64,000 nucleotides of DNA from Piliocolobus tephrosceles (GCF_002776525.5 NC_045439.1:158667798-158731797); one strand, 5' to 3'. Shown: positions 12,291-24,984, counted from the stretch's first letter. Translations and numbers: made by a program. Notes: generated by a model not told the origin, from the letters alone.

Positions 12291-12956
12291 AGGCTAGAGT
12301 GACGCTGGACTGGGTGCACGTCCTTCCCCCAAGATGGGATGAGATTTCGGTACTCCTGTCTAAAGCTTGCTCTCAGGGCTTCCTCTAGCCTAAGGTGCCC
12401 CGTGGCTTCTGTTCTGTATCTTACATCCTGTGTCTCCCTGGAGTAACCTCCCTGAATCTCAGGGTGGCAGGTTGCCCGGTAACCTTAGTTCCCTGATGGG
12501 TTAAAAAAAACTCATTAAATTTCTATTCAACCATATTTTTCTTCATTTAAAGACAGAAATGATACTTTCATGCCCTTTACATGTCAGATTAAATACGTTG
12601 ATTTTTTAAATTAATGCGATAGGGATGCATAAAACCCGAATTGAAAATGTAAGATATTGCTAAGAAGCCTTTCACAAGACCTTGGTTTCAGACAGGATAT
12701 TTCACCTTACCATCTTCTGAAAAGATCAGGGAGTTATCAGCGTCACTATGTGACACTCTTCCTGAATGCACCTCTCTTCCGTTTCGTTCCTGCAGACGAT
12801 GAGTTTCCTTATAGCATTTCTTTGTACTTCCTGGTTATCAGAAGTCTCATAATCAAAGCTTACAGACTTTCATACGGCAGTGGAGTTGCAGAAGTGTTTT
12901 CTCAGGATTCAAAGTGGGCAGTGACGATGGACCATGTCTCTGACAAACTTTATCTT
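12291..12956. other. No gene seen; unassigned
   Basis: A plus-strand open frame begins at 12657 and runs into the following antisense Alu. Its non-Alu part (about 100 residues) has no domain I recognise, so I do not call a gene. Confidence 0.5.
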
Positions 12957-13264
12957 TCTTTTTTTTTTTTTTTTTTTTTTGAGACAGAGTCTCGCTCTGT
13001 CACCCAGGCTGGAGTGCAGTGGCCGGATCTCAGCTCACTGCAAGCTCCGCCTCCCGGGTTCACGCCATTCTCCTGCCTCAGCCTCCCGAGTAGCTGGGAC
13101 TACAGGCGCCCGCCACCTCGCCCGGCTAGTTTTTTTTTGTATTGTTAGTAGAGACGGGGTTTCACCGTGTTAGCCAGGATGGTCTCGATCTCCTGACCTT
13201 GTGATCCGCCCGTCTCGGCCTCCCAAAGTGCTGGGATTACAGGCGTGAGCCACCGCGCCCGGCC
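12957..13264 (-). mobile_element. AluY SINE
   Basis: Near-consensus AluY in reverse, from poly-T to CGCGCCCGGCC. No obvious target-site duplication. Confidence 0.96.
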
Positions 13265-13308
13265 CTGTTATTACTTTCAATGGCAAAAACCATATTAAAA
13301 AGTCAAAA

Positions 13309-13545
13309 AAGGCCGGGCGCGGTGGACACTGGTCATGACTAGAGGGGAAGAGAAGGAGAAAGGGTTAATATACTACCTTTTGGGTGCTGTGCTCACTACA
13401 TTCATGACAGGATCATCCATACCCCAAACCTCGGTATCATGCACCTTACCCATGTAACAAACATGCACATGTACCCCCTGAACATAAAATAAAAAGTGAA
13501 ACAAAATAAAATAAGATGAAATAAAACTACTACTAATTTTGAATA
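13309..13545 (+). mobile_element. 15-bp Alu head joined to an L1 3' end
   Basis: GGCCGGGCGCGGTGG is the exact first 15 bases of Alu and is followed directly by old L1 3' UTR ('actggtcatgactagagg' to 'acatgtaccccctgaacata') with its A-rich tail. Confidence 0.85.
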
Positions 13546-14159
13546 ATGATTTTTCTTAATGATTTTAAGGAAAATACATCCCTTAGGTGTATGTTTTCTT
13601 ATGAGGTCCAAAAACTTCGAAGAATATCACATCATCCTAGAAATGGGGTGATGGTCACTTCCTCCTCTGCTAAGGTATGGGAAAAGTGGTCAATATGGGG
13701 CTAAGGGCAGCTGGCCCCAGCAGCACTGACCAGTTACATCAACCCAGGTTCACTCGTTGCTCAGCCTGCTCGTAACCACCTGCTGAGCTTCCCGAGGGAT
13801 CCCTTCTGGAAGCCATAAGCAAACGTATTATATACTAACCCATAATCAGTTAAAAGGACAACAAGGCAAATTAAGTCTCCAATTCCTTGCTCTTTACTCT
13901 ATCCATTTAACTCAAATTAATCTCCCCAAACAAGCCAGTCGTTTATCCCAACCTTTGACAAGACTGGTTTTCCAAATCAAAGTCCAGTCGCCCCAGAACC
14001 CTAAACAGTGAGTGGCATATCCAAGGGGAGAGAACCACAGAAAAGCAGTGGCAAGAGGCAATGCCAGACTTTTGAAACCCCTCTCAGAGAAGTCACAGTC
14101 ACACTGGAGCAGAGGACCGGGAGACAGATCACGAGAAGCAGAGAACAGCAGCACCAGTG
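13546..14159. other. No gene seen; unassigned
   Basis: Non-repeat sequence. No reading frame with a recognisable domain. Confidence 0.5.
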
Positions 14160-14330
14160 TTCTTAACACTGGCTCCAAAGTGGTTCCAGCTGGCTTTAGA
14201 TTCCAGCATCACTGGTTAAGTGACCTTCAGAAATGCACTCAACTCACCAGCTTCGGCATCATTTATAAAATGGGAACAAATACCTTCCAGGGTTTTTGAG
14301 AAGATTGAATGTGATATTCCGTGAAAAATG
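14160..14330 (+). mobile_element. MIR SINE relic
   Basis: 'ggttaagtgaccttcagaaa', 'atttataaaatgggaacaaa' and 'tttttgagaagattgaatg' are MIR core signatures in sense order. Confidence 0.7.
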
Positions 14331-14680
14331 TCTACCATGTATTGCCATGCAATACAAGTATGATAAACATACGTGAGAAAATGAGGCTGGGGTTCATACG
14401 TTGGGAAGATTTGTAAACTGTTTTATATTTATAGTGGCTGCAATTATTTTCCTTCATTTTCTACCACTTTTGGATTTTCAGAGATACTGCTTTCAGGCCG
14501 TGGGACTCTCCCAAGTTCTTGGCCTGCCATGGGAAGCCCACAACTATGACTGACTCCAGTCTCACACCCTGCACTAGGCAGATTGGAAATGTGCACCCTA
14601 AGGTGGGGATTGAACTCAGTAACTCAGTGCCAGAACTCCGAGCATGCAATTGCAGAGCATGACAGAAAGAGCTGAGCATG

Positions 14681-14956
14681 GGCTGGGTGCAGTGGGTCAC
14701 ACGTGTAATCCCAGCACTTTGCGAGGCGAAGGCAGGTGGATCATGAGGTCAGGAGTTTGAGACAAGCCTGGCCAATGTGGTGAAACCCCATCTCTACTAA
14801 ATATACAAAAAAATTAGCCAGGCATGGTGGTACATGCCTGTAATCCCAGCTACTTGGGAGGCTAAGGCAGGACAATTACCTGAACCAGGGAGGCGGAGGT
14901 TGCAGGGAGCCCCCTGCAGTCCAGCTTGGGTGACAGAGCAAGACTCCATCTCAGAA
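14681..14956 (+). mobile_element. Alu SINE, deletion in right arm
   Basis: Starts GGCTGGGTGCAGTGGGTCAC. The right arm lacks the usual segment between 'gcagggagcc' and 'ctgcagtccagcttgggtg'. It ends without an A-tail, in a G-rich run at 14957-14990. Confidence 0.93.
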
Positions 14957-15821
14957 GCGGGGGATGGGGGTGGAAGGGGGGCGGGGGGAGAAAGATCTCA
15001 GCACAACTGCACGGTGGGAGTAAAGAGGACGTTCCTCAGCCGTGGAGAAATGCAATGCATGGCACTATCGCCCAGTATAAAACACGGTCACACAAAACGA
15101 GGATATGCAGGCTCACAAAGGAGCATGGCTGGCTCACCCTCGGGTAAGGTACGACGCTCTCACTCTCAGGCGGAGGTGGAAGGAATCCTATGTACATGCT
15201 TACACCTGCTGCAACCATTAAGCCTCTGAGTCCCACATATGAGTCCACATACTATGTAAAAAAGCAAGGGCTGAAAGTAAACGTGATTCAGAAGTGAATC
15301 AACCTTCATTGTAATTTATGGTCGTTGGTTATGGTAATAATGTTTCCGCATTCAAAAAATTTCTATTCGAGTAAAATTGACTAGGGAGACGAGATATTCC
15401 ATCTCACGTTTGTCTTGAGGTTACTTCGAGCCTCCCCAGCACCCACCTGACCTAGGGACTCTACCAAAAGTCAAAGAAGTGGTGCTGGTGCATGAAAGCA
15501 GGAATCTATGGCTACTTGGAGGAGGAGCACGTAACTTTTTGCCCAAATCAGACTGTGGAATAATTAGGATCAATTAAGATGCTTATAGCTATAAGTAAAA
15601 CAAAACTCAACTGAAATTACTTTTTAAATGCCCTACAGGTAGAGCATTCCAGGATTTCTTGATACAGTGGCTCAGCCAGATCACTGAAGCCTTGGGTGCT
15701 TTCTGCCTTTGTTCCTGAGATCTTGGTGGTGTTTCTCTCATGACTGTGTGCTTACTAGAGCAGTCCCAGGAATCCCATGCAGATATTAGAGCATTCAGTG
15801 CTGAAGACAAACTATTTTCAA
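14957..15821. other. No gene seen; mostly unassigned
   Basis: From about 15570, 'gatgcttatagctataagta' and 'cagtggctcagccagatcac' resemble an ancient dispersed repeat that I cannot name. The rest is unassigned. Confidence 0.5.
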
Positions 15822-16135
15822 ATCTCTCTCTCTCTCTCTCTCTTTTCTTTGGTGGAGTCTCGCTCTGTCACCAAGGCTGGAATGTAGTGGCTGGCACAAT
15901 CTCGGCTCACTGCAACCTCCGCCTTTCAGGTTCAAGTGATTTTCCCGCCTCAGCCTCCCCAGTAGCTGGGTTTACAGGCATCCGCCACCACGCTTGGCAC
16001 ATTTTTTGTATTTTTAGTAGAGACGAGGTTTCACCGTGTTGGCCAGACTGGTCTCGAACTCCTGACTTCAGGTAATCCGCCCATCTTGGCCACACAAAGT
16101 GCTGGGATTACAGGCGTGAGCCACCATGCCCGGCC
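15822..16135 (-). mobile_element. Alu SINE with (CT)n at its tail end
   Basis: A (CT)n run at 15822-15843 occupies the place of the reversed A-tail, followed by a complete antisense Alu ending ATGCCCGGCC. Confidence 0.95.
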
Positions 16136-16408
16136 ATCTCTTTTTAAAACAATGCTTTTATTATGGAGGAAAATATCTCCAAACCCTTCTGACTAGGTTT
16201 TGCCACATGTGCGTGAATGGAGGATGATACTTGAATTTATTGTGATTAAACTGACCCTGGATGAAGGAAGGGATTAACTTTAATGAATCAATCGGACAGT
16301 AAACATCCTTACAAAATCAAGTCTCTATCAGCAAAGAAGGAGATTGAATCGAGCGGAAAGAGTGGAAACGGGAAGCAACAGAGAATGCTACACACACTTA
16401 CTTAATGC

Positions 16409-16706
16409 TTTTTTTTTTGAGATAGAGTCTTGCTCTATTGCCCAGATGGGAGTACAGTGGCATGTGGCACCATCTCAGCTCACTGCAGCCTCTGCTTACC
16501 AGGTTCGAGTGATTCTCCTGCCTCAGCCTCTCGAGTAGCTGGGTGTATAAGCACTTGCCGCCACACCTGGCTAATTTTTTTGTATTTTTCGTACAGACGA
16601 GGTTTGGCCATGTTGACCAGGCTGGTCTCGAACTCCTGACCTCAAGTGATCCACCTGCCTTGGCCTCCCAAAGTGCTGGGATTACAGGCGTGAGCCACCA
16701 AGCCCC
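16409..16706 (-). mobile_element. Alu SINE
   Basis: Antisense, from poly-T and 'gagatagagtcttgctctat' to 'gtgagccaccaagcccc'. Fairly diverged, AluS age. Confidence 0.95.
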
Positions 16707-17339
16707 ATTTCTCATTAATGGGGTATGGGGAAGGATGGAGTTGGATTCTGCCTAAAAGATAAAAAAAGTTTGGTCTCCTAACATGAAATTGACAAGCATG
16801 AGTGTCTAAGTACCAGCAAAATAAATTTTAAGATTATTTATGCAATATCTGCATGGAATATTTTTCCCCAATACACCCTCTACAGATGATCACGCTCAGT
16901 TTCCAATTCAGTTGTGAATTGGAGAATAGGAGATTGGATAAAAGCAGTTACCCAAAAGAGAAAAGCCTAAGTAACGACAATAGTTGCCATTGCCTACTTT
17001 ACGGAAATGCGTGGGGAGGCAGATTAAGCTCAGTAGAAAAGGCATCAGGTAGGTTGGACTGATTAAGGGAGTTTTGTAGGCAGGCTATGGCTTTCTGGAT
17101 TTTCATACCTGCTGCCTTATCCTAGCCTATTCAACTCTGATATTCACTCTGTTCCAGGCACACTTACTCTGTTCCGGGCACACTTAAAATTGTCGTCTTC
17201 CCAATCCATGAATATCCCCTCCTATGAGACCACACACAAAAAGCCGCTGAATAACCTACAATCACTAGCCAAAAGACCACGAAAGGAGAAAGAAAGACAG
17301 AAAACGTTTGGAGGCTAGTTTCCCTACTGAAGACAAACC
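16707..17339. other. No gene seen; unassigned
   Basis: No repeat or reading frame I can support. A short direct repeat 'actctgttcc(a/g)ggcacactta' lies at about 17147-17187. Confidence 0.5.
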
Positions 17340-18212
17340 CCCATAGGAAAACTTGTGGCCCCACCCTCGACCCACTCGGCAGGCCAGAGGGGAGAGCCTA
17401 GACTTCCACCCTGTCCCGGTGAAGCTGAGGTAGCCCTCCCCTGCTGGGGTGCTGTCAGGGTGAGAATCTGGGACTTTCACCTTCACCAGGCGACAACAAG
17501 CCTCCACGGTGTGGTGTCCATGGAGACAACCTGGGGAGCTTGAACGTTGACCTTCCTGCACCTCCCTGCTGGGGTGCTGTTAAGGGATGCCAAGTGAGAA
17601 GACTTCCCATGCTAGTGAGGCCTCCCTGCCCATTTGCTGTCCTTGGAGTTCACAGGGGAGCAATGAAAAGGGGCCTCTTCGCCTCTGAGCAGGGTGGTCT
17701 CAGCAAAGGCAGAGTGCAGAAGCCGAACTTTTACCCCGCTCTGGGCTACAGAGCTCACCCTCCCGCACACTGGGTGTCCATGGAGTCCACCTAGGGGTCC
17801 TGGACTGGGGCCCCCACCAGCCACTACTGAGGTTGGGTCCTTATTTCCCACCCATACAGTCTCCTAGAAAGGAAAGTCTGTTGAAAGAGAAGATTGTAAT
17901 TAGATCCAGAGTCTCATAGCACAATACCCAAAATATTTAGGATACAATAAAAAGTCACTTTTCACACCAAGAACCAGAAAAATCTCAACTTGAATGAGAA
18001 AAGAAATCGTCAGAAACAAGTGCTGAAATGATGCAAATGTGCTTCACTGAGAAATTATACACATGCTTTCTGAAGAACAGAAATCTCCATGCCCAGACAG
18101 TTTCACTGGAGAATTCTACCAAATGTTTAAAAAGGAATTAGCACCAACTTTACACAGTCTCTTTCAGAAAACAGAAAAGAAGGGAACAATTTATTTTATA
18201 AAATTAGTAGTG

Positions 18213-18555
18213 GGCCGGGCGCGGTGGCTCAAGCCTGTAATCCCAGCACTTTGGGAGGCCCAGACGGGCGGATCACGAGGTCAGAAGATCCAGACCATCC
18301 TGGCTAACACGATGAAACCCCGTCTCTACTAAAAAAAAAAAAAAAAATACAAAAAACTAGCCGGGCAAGGTGGCAGGTGCCTGTAGTCCCAGCTACTCGG
18401 GAGGCTGAGGCAGGAGAATGGCGTAAACCCGGGAGGCGGAGCTTGCAGTGAGCTGAGATTGCGCCACTGCACTCCAGCCTGGGCGACAGAGCAAGACTCC
18501 GTCTCAAAAATAAAATAAAATAAAATAAAATAGAATAAAATAATATAAAATAAAA
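18213..18555 (+). mobile_element. AluY SINE with (AAATA)n tail
   Basis: Starts GGCCGGGCGCGGTGGCTCAA. The 3' tail has become a TAAAA pentamer repeat at 18510-18555. A short 'AGTAGTG' duplication flanks it. Confidence 0.96.
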
Positions 18556-19280
18556 TAAGTAGTGCCCAGATACCAAAATCAGACAAAAACAATGCCAAAA
18601 AAAGGCAAACTATGAACAAACATTCTTTATGAATGTGGATGTAAAAATCCTAACAAAATATTAGTAAAGAGGATTCAGCAATTACATACATATAAAATTA
18701 TCAAATTGTGTTTATTCTAGATATAAAAGGATGATTCAATGCTAAAAGATAAATGAAAGTAATCCACCATATTGACAGGCTAAAGAGAAAAATATCACAT
18801 CATCATAGCAATCAATGCAGAAAATACATTTGACAAAACTTCATACCCATTCACAACAAAAAGAAAAAAATACCTCTAAGAAAAATAGAAATAGAAGGGA
18901 ACTTTCTCAACTTGATATGGGGTACCTACACAAAACCTACAGCTAACATTATACTTCACAGCCAACAACTGAATATTTTCTTCCTAACATCAGGAATTCA
19001 TATCTGCTCTCACCACTCCTACTCAACATATCACAGGAAATCCAGCACTATAAGGGACTTTTTACTTTAAAAAGTATACAAATAGGAAAGGAAGAAATAA
19101 AACTGTCTCTATTTGCAGATGACACAATGGTCTGCAAAGAAAATTCCAAAGGATATATGAAAAATCCTAGAACTAATATGTGAGTTCGCACAGTGAAAGC
19201 TACAAGATCAACATACAAAACTCAACCATTTTGAGTTTTCCGTTGAATAGGTGGAAACTAAAATTTAAAATATAATATAG

Positions 19281-19630
19281 AGCCGGGCATGGTGGCTCAC
19301 ACCTGAAATCCCAGCACTTTGGGAGGCCAAGGCAGGTGGATCACCTGAAGTCAGAAGTTCAAAACCAGCCTGTCCAATGTGGTGAAACCCCATCTCTACC
19401 GAAAATATAAAAATTAGCTGGGTTAACATGGTGAAACCTCGTCTCTACTAAAAATATAAAAATTTAGCTGGGCGTGGTGGTGGGTGCCTGTAGTCCCAGC
19501 TACTTGGGAGGCTGAGGCAGAAGAATGGCGTGAACCCAGGAGGCAGAGCTTGCAGTGAGCCGAGATTATGCCACTGCACTCCAGCCCGGGCGACAGAACG
19601 AGACTCCGTCTCAAAGAAAAAAAAAAAAAA
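19281..19630 (+). mobile_element. Composite Alu with internal duplication
   Basis: The first 142 bp are an AluS-like left arm with 'cacctgaagtcagaagttc'. At about 19423 the sequence returns to 'ttaacatggtgaaacc' and repeats the left-arm end before a complete right arm. About 45 bp are present twice in diverged form. Confidence 0.9.
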
Positions 19631-20200
19631 TTGGATTTCTCCTACACTGCTGGTGGAAATATAAAATGTTACAGCCCATCTGGAAAATAGTTTGAAAGGC
19701 TCTTTGAATAAGTAACCATAGATCTATCAAATGATACAGCAATTACAGCCATAGGCATTTGCCACAGACAAAATGTGGATGGATGTCAAGGGCATGATGC
19801 TCAGTGAAAGACGCCAGTCTCAAAGGTATTATTGCTTTTAGAGCACATTCTTGAAATTACAAAGTGATAGAGATGCAGATCAGAGTAGTGATCGCCAGAG
19901 GGTAAGGATGGGGGGAAAAGAGATGGACACAGCTATAAAGGAGTAGCATGGGAGAAATCTTGGTGGGGGTGAAAGAGTGCTGTATCTTGATTGCAGCGCT
20001 GGTTACACTATCTACACACGTGATAAGACGGCACTGAGCTGAGCTGAACGTGCAGATGGTACCGTGTCCATGTCCTTGATGTTGTACCACAGCTTTACAG
20101 GGTCTAAACACTGGGGGAAACTAGATTAAGGGTACATGAGATTACCCTGCATAGTTTTTGCAACTTCCTGTGAATCTATGATTATTTCAAAATAGAATGT

Positions 20201-21592
20201 TTTTGAGGCTGTCTCGCCAAAAGAAGCCAAAAAGGCCAGTATTTTGATTCCACATCTTTGGGGCCCCATCCAGTGGGCTGTTTCAGGGGAAGATTCTGAG
20301 CCATTGAAGAGCAGCTCCAGGAAGTCTCCTGGGTCTAGAAAATGTTCTGTGGTGATTGCTGGTGGACTGGATGTCATCAATCCTTCTGTTAACAGCGGTT
20401 CACAAGCTGAATTCACTCAGAACAAGAGGTAGCACAGAAAGCAAATCTCATTTGGAGGTGAATGGGCAGCTTGCAGAGCCAGACCATTTGCACGAAGAAG
20501 GGCATGCCACTGACACAGCCAGGACGATCTATTTAGTGTCTCTAGTAAGAACAGGAGGAAGCTGATAATGAAGAAGGCTCGTCATAAGTGTCATCTGTTA
20601 AATAAAAGGAGGCAGATATACCTTTCAGAACGTCGACAGATTAGAGGATTGTACTATTGTGCTAGCAGTGCTGTATATGTCCTAGGTGGAATTCACAATG
20701 GAACCCTCTGGGAGATTTGAAAGAACAAATTTGCTGGCACACAGGGAAATGTAGCTTGGGCCCTTTGTATCAGGGACTTTTTCCCGTTAGGACCCTCCTG
20801 GTGGCCTGCTTAGGCTTTCAATTCAGAATCCGAAGGAATTCTTCGAACTGTCCAGCAGAGGGACCCCTGGCCTCGTTTGTAGATTTCTCTGTAGGTAAAC
20901 CTAGTCTAACCAGCTGTTCCTGGACCCCTCACGTGTGGAAGGTGAGCTGAGGGGTGCTGCACCTTACTCTGAGGAACACTGAAGGCCCTGAAATGCTTTA
21001 GGCAGGGAGAGGCATTATGAGGTGTGCACAGCTGTGTGGCGGTGGCACAGAGGCAGCCAATGTGGAGATTTGATTGAGGGGCAGTACTGAAGGCAGAGAC
21101 CATGAAAAAGGAAACTGCCAAGTTCAGGCAGGATACCGTGTCCACAGGGATGGAGAGGAGAAAAACACTGACTGTACAAAGTGGCAAAACTGGTAAGACC
21201 TGACAACCGATCAAATCAGGGAGAAAAAGATGCCCAGGTTTCCAGCCCGGGCAGCTGGGGCAGGGGCGCAGGAATGATGTATCCCTTCGAGTATCAAGAC
21301 CGTCGGTGTGAATTGCCCAGTTCTGGGGATGCTTATAACTCTGAGGGCAAACCAATGATATGGGCTACATGCCCAGTAAAATGGGTATTACCGTGGCCAC
21401 AGGGCCCCGGCACCTGAATCTAGAAAGTGCTCCGTCAATCACAGCCACAATCCTTAACTCTTGTTTGCTGACAAGTTTGATTCACTGGTGGCTTTCAGAA
21501 ACAACCGGTCCTTTCCTCTGCTGCTCTCAGGAGTAATGTCTTTGAGTAAAATTATTCCAAAATTCAGATCATCTTCTTAAGACAAATATCCT
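20201..21592. other. No gene seen; unassigned mostly unique sequence
   Basis: No repeat family is evident. Open frames up to 149 codons (minus strand, 20906-21355) show no domain and no splice context I trust. Confidence 0.5.
20852..20864 (+). promoter_or_regulatory. Weak CTCF-like motif
   Basis: CCAGCAGAGGGAC matches most of the CTCF core but has A for C at position 12 and C at the last purine. It is in non-repeat sequence and is the weakest of the four candidates. Confidence 0.25.
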
Positions 21593-21610
21593 AAAATATT
21601 AACTTGATTA

Positions 21611-22020
21611 GGCCGGGCGTGGTGGCTCAAGCCTGTAATCCCAGCACTTTGGGAGGCCGAGACGGGCGGATCACGAGGTCAGGAGATCGAGACCATCCTG
21701 GCTAACATGGTGAAACCCCGTCTCTACTAAAAAATACAAAAAACTAGCCGGGCGAGGTGGTGGGCGCCTGTAGTCCCAGCTACTCGGGAGGCTGAGGCAG
21801 GAGAATGGCAGAAACCCGGAAGGCGGAGCTTGCAGTGAGCTGAGATCCGGCCATTGCACTCCAGTCTGGGCGACAGAGCGAGACTCCACCTCAAAAAAAA
21901 AAAAAAAAAAAAAAAAAAAANNNNNNNNNNNNNNNNNNNNNNNNNNNNNNNNNNNNNNNNNNNNNNNNNNNNNNNNNNNNNNNNNNNNNNNNNNNNNNNN
22001 NNNNNNNNNNNNNNNNNNNN

Positions 22021-22053
<33 letters not shown>
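21611..22053 (+). mobile_element. Young AluY, A-tail contains a 100-N gap
   Basis: Near-consensus AluY with the cercopithecoid-type 'aactagccgggcgaggtgg' linker. An 18-bp target-site duplication AAAATATTAACTTGATTA lies at 21593-21610 and 22054-22071. The A-tail is interrupted by N at 21921-22020. Confidence 0.97.
21921..22020. other. Assembly gap (100 N) in an Alu A-tail
   Basis: A fixed-size gap between two A runs. Target-site duplications on both sides suggest that only part of the A-tail is missing. Confidence 0.95.
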
Positions 22054-22060
<7 letters not shown>

Positions 22061-22071
22061 TAACTTGATTA

Positions 22072-24619
22072 TAGTTGAACACTCTACATAGGAGTACACT
22101 GAATTTCATCACTTTGAGAACTATTTTGCACTTTTTCTTCGCTAGAAATAATACGTTTTGCTGGGATCATTTATGGCTTTGGCGAGAGTGTGCTAACACC
22201 TAGTTTTAAAATTTTCAGGCACAGATTGCAATGACTCTTCTCTACAGTCCATAATGGTGGATGCTGAGTCTTCCATTTTCTGTGTGCTGAAACAACTGCA
22301 AGTTGTTTTCTGAGGAAGGCTGTGTTTTTTTCAGCAGAAACGTGCTGCACTCCCTGACACTAGGTTTATATTGCGGAGGTGGGCATGTACACACCCTGAT
22401 AAATCTCCCACATGTTCGTAAACAGCTTTCTCTGCGAAGAAGTCTTTGCCTTCTCTGCAGATTGTTCTCATTCAACATATTCCCAAATGAAGAATTTACA
22501 GGTAAAATAGTAGTAATTTGTTAAAGCATTTTGAAGACAGAATTGGCTGCATTGATTTCCAGGCAAACTGTAATAACTTATACTTTCATTGGTTGTGTAT
22601 AATGGTTCCAGTTTCATAACAATATCATTGATATTGGATGTTGCATGAGGTTTTAGTTTAATCTATGCCAATTTAATAAATGAAAACTAGAATATAGATT
22701 TAAGATCTCTATCTTTAAATATTAGTGAGGTGTAACACTTTCAACATTTACTTGCCATTTTTTTTCATGTGATACATTTTGCCTGTTACTAGGTTTGGGC
22801 TTTTTGCTCAATTTTATAGTAAAAAAGATTTGTACTACATTTTCTAGATCTTAGCACTTTCAAATAAGTGGGATTTGAATTCGTTCCCACTGTTTTTTAA
22901 CTCGTATTTTTCTATATTCCTGGTCTTTGTTTTCTGCTTTTCACTGTCCTTTTAGCAGCTCTTTCTTAAACTTTTCAGTTGAATAACTAGTTTACTCGTT
23001 GGTAATGAACAAATTTTTCATTGTTACAATTTATATCTCATTACAATATAAACATATTCAGGTTTTCAGTCCTGGGCATTACTTAAAAAGGCCATTAGAT
23101 GTGTGTCACATGTGAGAGTGAGGTTTGTAGCTGAGAAGTAAGCCTCTCTACCATGGAGCAGAACCAGCCCCCCTTAAGTATGGCACCAAAGTCCCATGAT
23201 GCTACTTCTCAAATTTTGTTCCACAAAGAGCATCTTGCTCAGGTGCTCCATAAGTTAATGGTCTGGAGAAAACTTTATAAACAATCATAACTAAACTAAA
23301 CACAAACAAGAAATATTAGACCAATATGCCACTTTACTGGGCCAGCTAAACCTCCTTTGGGGACAATTCTCAGCTGGGGCATTGCTGTCTCCTTCAACAG
23401 ACATTTGCTGTTGTAAAAATAAGTAAACATTGCTTATGGACAAATGCGCAGGACTCTCTGGCCCAAGGAGTTTATAGGAAACTGCCTCCCAGTTTTTGGA
23501 GTACCTGACCACTTAGACAACTTGAGGAAGATCTCCTGCGGCCTGGCAGGTCCTGGGGCGGGGATCATCGTCCTGGAAAGCTCAGCTCTGTGAGTGCTAG
23601 GAGTAGAGTCTGCATCTTGTGGGTTCCTCTCCTAGTCAGCTTCCTAAGGGGCAGCGCTGTAGGACCAAGGACAGAAATCGTCGAGTGAAGAGCGGATTGG
23701 ACTTGAAAACAGATGCTACCGTGGCCTATAAGAGAAAAGAAGGAATCTCTGGGCACATATACAGATAACATCATGAGCAAAAGTGGTGAAGCAAGGAGTA
23801 GCTGCCATCCAAGTATATACATGGTGTGAAGAAGTTGAGCATCATGGGAGAGGCTGCTGTTGCAGCAGCTGTGGTGGCACCTCTGATCTGCCACTAGGTG
23901 GCAAGAGAATTCCACCGTGGCCACTAACCTCATCTGGGACGTCGGCGTCACCCTAGAAGTGGGATATGGGATTGGATTTCTTCCTTCTGATAAGACAGTG
24001 GCAAGCAGGGCTGATAGTCCCCCGTCCACAGGAAGAGACTATGACCACAGGAACGTCCTTTTGTGTACGCCAACCTGGTGTGTGCTTGAATATCCTTCCT
24101 CAGAACACTCAGGCCCAGTTCATTCCCTTGTCCCTTTCCTGCCTAGACCAGGTTCATAGCCAAGGGCTGACCACGGTTGTTCAGCAACTTCAGGCGTTGC
24201 CGGCTGACTTCCCCTACATGTAAGAATGGACCCTTTCCCCCAGGACCTTCCCCTAGAACTCCGTGTTGCTAGGAATCCCCCCGCCACGCCCTCCCCTAAC
24301 CCAGCCACTACTGCCCGCAATCTGCAGGGTTTCTAGTTCAGTGAAGCCTGTTTTTTTACTTTTCCCTGTTATAAGCCTGGATATCCTGCAGGGTGCACGT
24401 TTCCACCCCGGTAGCAGGGGGTTGGTGAAACCCAGATTTGAACTGCTGGACACCCCCACACGGGCCACGTGATTGACAAATGCCCCTTTGGCCAATTTTT
24501 CCATGCAGCCGGACCACCTGGTTATTCGTGGTCCTGCAGGCAGATGGCCCTTCTTCCCCATAGACCCTTAAGGACATTTCTGCTTCTAATAACAACGTTA
24601 CTGGCTGGGCACTGACATC
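22072..24619. other. No gene seen; unassigned, contains a CTCF motif
   Basis: Largely non-Alu sequence downstream of MAGEL2. Open frames at 23565-24029 (minus, 154 codons) and 24253-24561 carry no recognisable domain. The only site I support is the CTCF core at 23891. Confidence 0.5.
23891..23903 (+). promoter_or_regulatory. CTCF core motif, 3' side of MAGEL2
   Basis: CCACTAGGTGGCA matches the CTCF core CCASYAGRKGGCR at every position. It lies about 1.5 kb beyond the MAGEL2 stop codon in non-repeat sequence. Occupancy is not shown. Confidence 0.6.
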
Positions 24620-24725
24620 TGTGCTTTAATTAATCTCCTGGAGGCTTATCTCTTCACCTACAAAATGGAGATAATAACGTCTCCTTTGAAAGAGTATTGT
24701 GAGAATTGAATGAGACCAGGTGTAC
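24620..24725 (+). mobile_element. MIR SINE relic
   Basis: 'cctacaaaatggagataata', then 'gtattgtgagaattgaatg', the MIR 3' core in sense order. Confidence 0.7.
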
Positions 24726-24984
24726 AACCCCTTCCTGCTTCAGCCTCACTGACTTTGTGAAGTTTTGTTTTGGTTTAACGGAAATCTTATGTTTTACCAC
24801 CCACTGAAATGGCTGCATCCTTATAAAGATGAATGGAGTACTCCCTTTGGAAAACAGTTCCACCACCGTGGGTTTTTCTATGACTGAGAGTACTCTTGGT
24901 ATTCATGCCTATTCAGAGAATACGGCAAAACTTGGCTTCCACCATCTAGTGTAAAAATTAGAATAAAGACAAACACTTCTGTTA

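Larger units (their letters stand above)
17340..20200 (+). mobile_element. Old L1 (L1M age), sense, rearranged, split by two Alus
   Basis: 17340-18060 resembles the 5' region of old L1s (repeated 'cctccctgctggggtgctgt' blocks). 18060 on is ORF2 ('gacagtttcactggagaatt', 'aaaggaattagcaccaactt'), then further ORF2 to about 19270. After the second Alu comes the late ORF2/3' UTR ('ctgctggtggaaatataaaa', 'ttatttcaaaatagaatg'). Internal deletions join distant parts. Confidence 0.75.

Noticed and set aside
12657..13148. 163-codon plus-strand frame
   Set aside because: The last third is antisense Alu. The first 100 residues have no recognisable domain, and a single frame of that size is expected by chance in this much sequence.
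20906..21355. 149-codon minus-strand frame
   Set aside because: Low-complexity Pro/Ser/Cys composition and no recognisable family. Likely chance.
23565..24029. 154-codon minus-strand frame near the CTCF motif
   Set aside because: No domain, no conserved-looking motif and no promoter or polyadenylation context.
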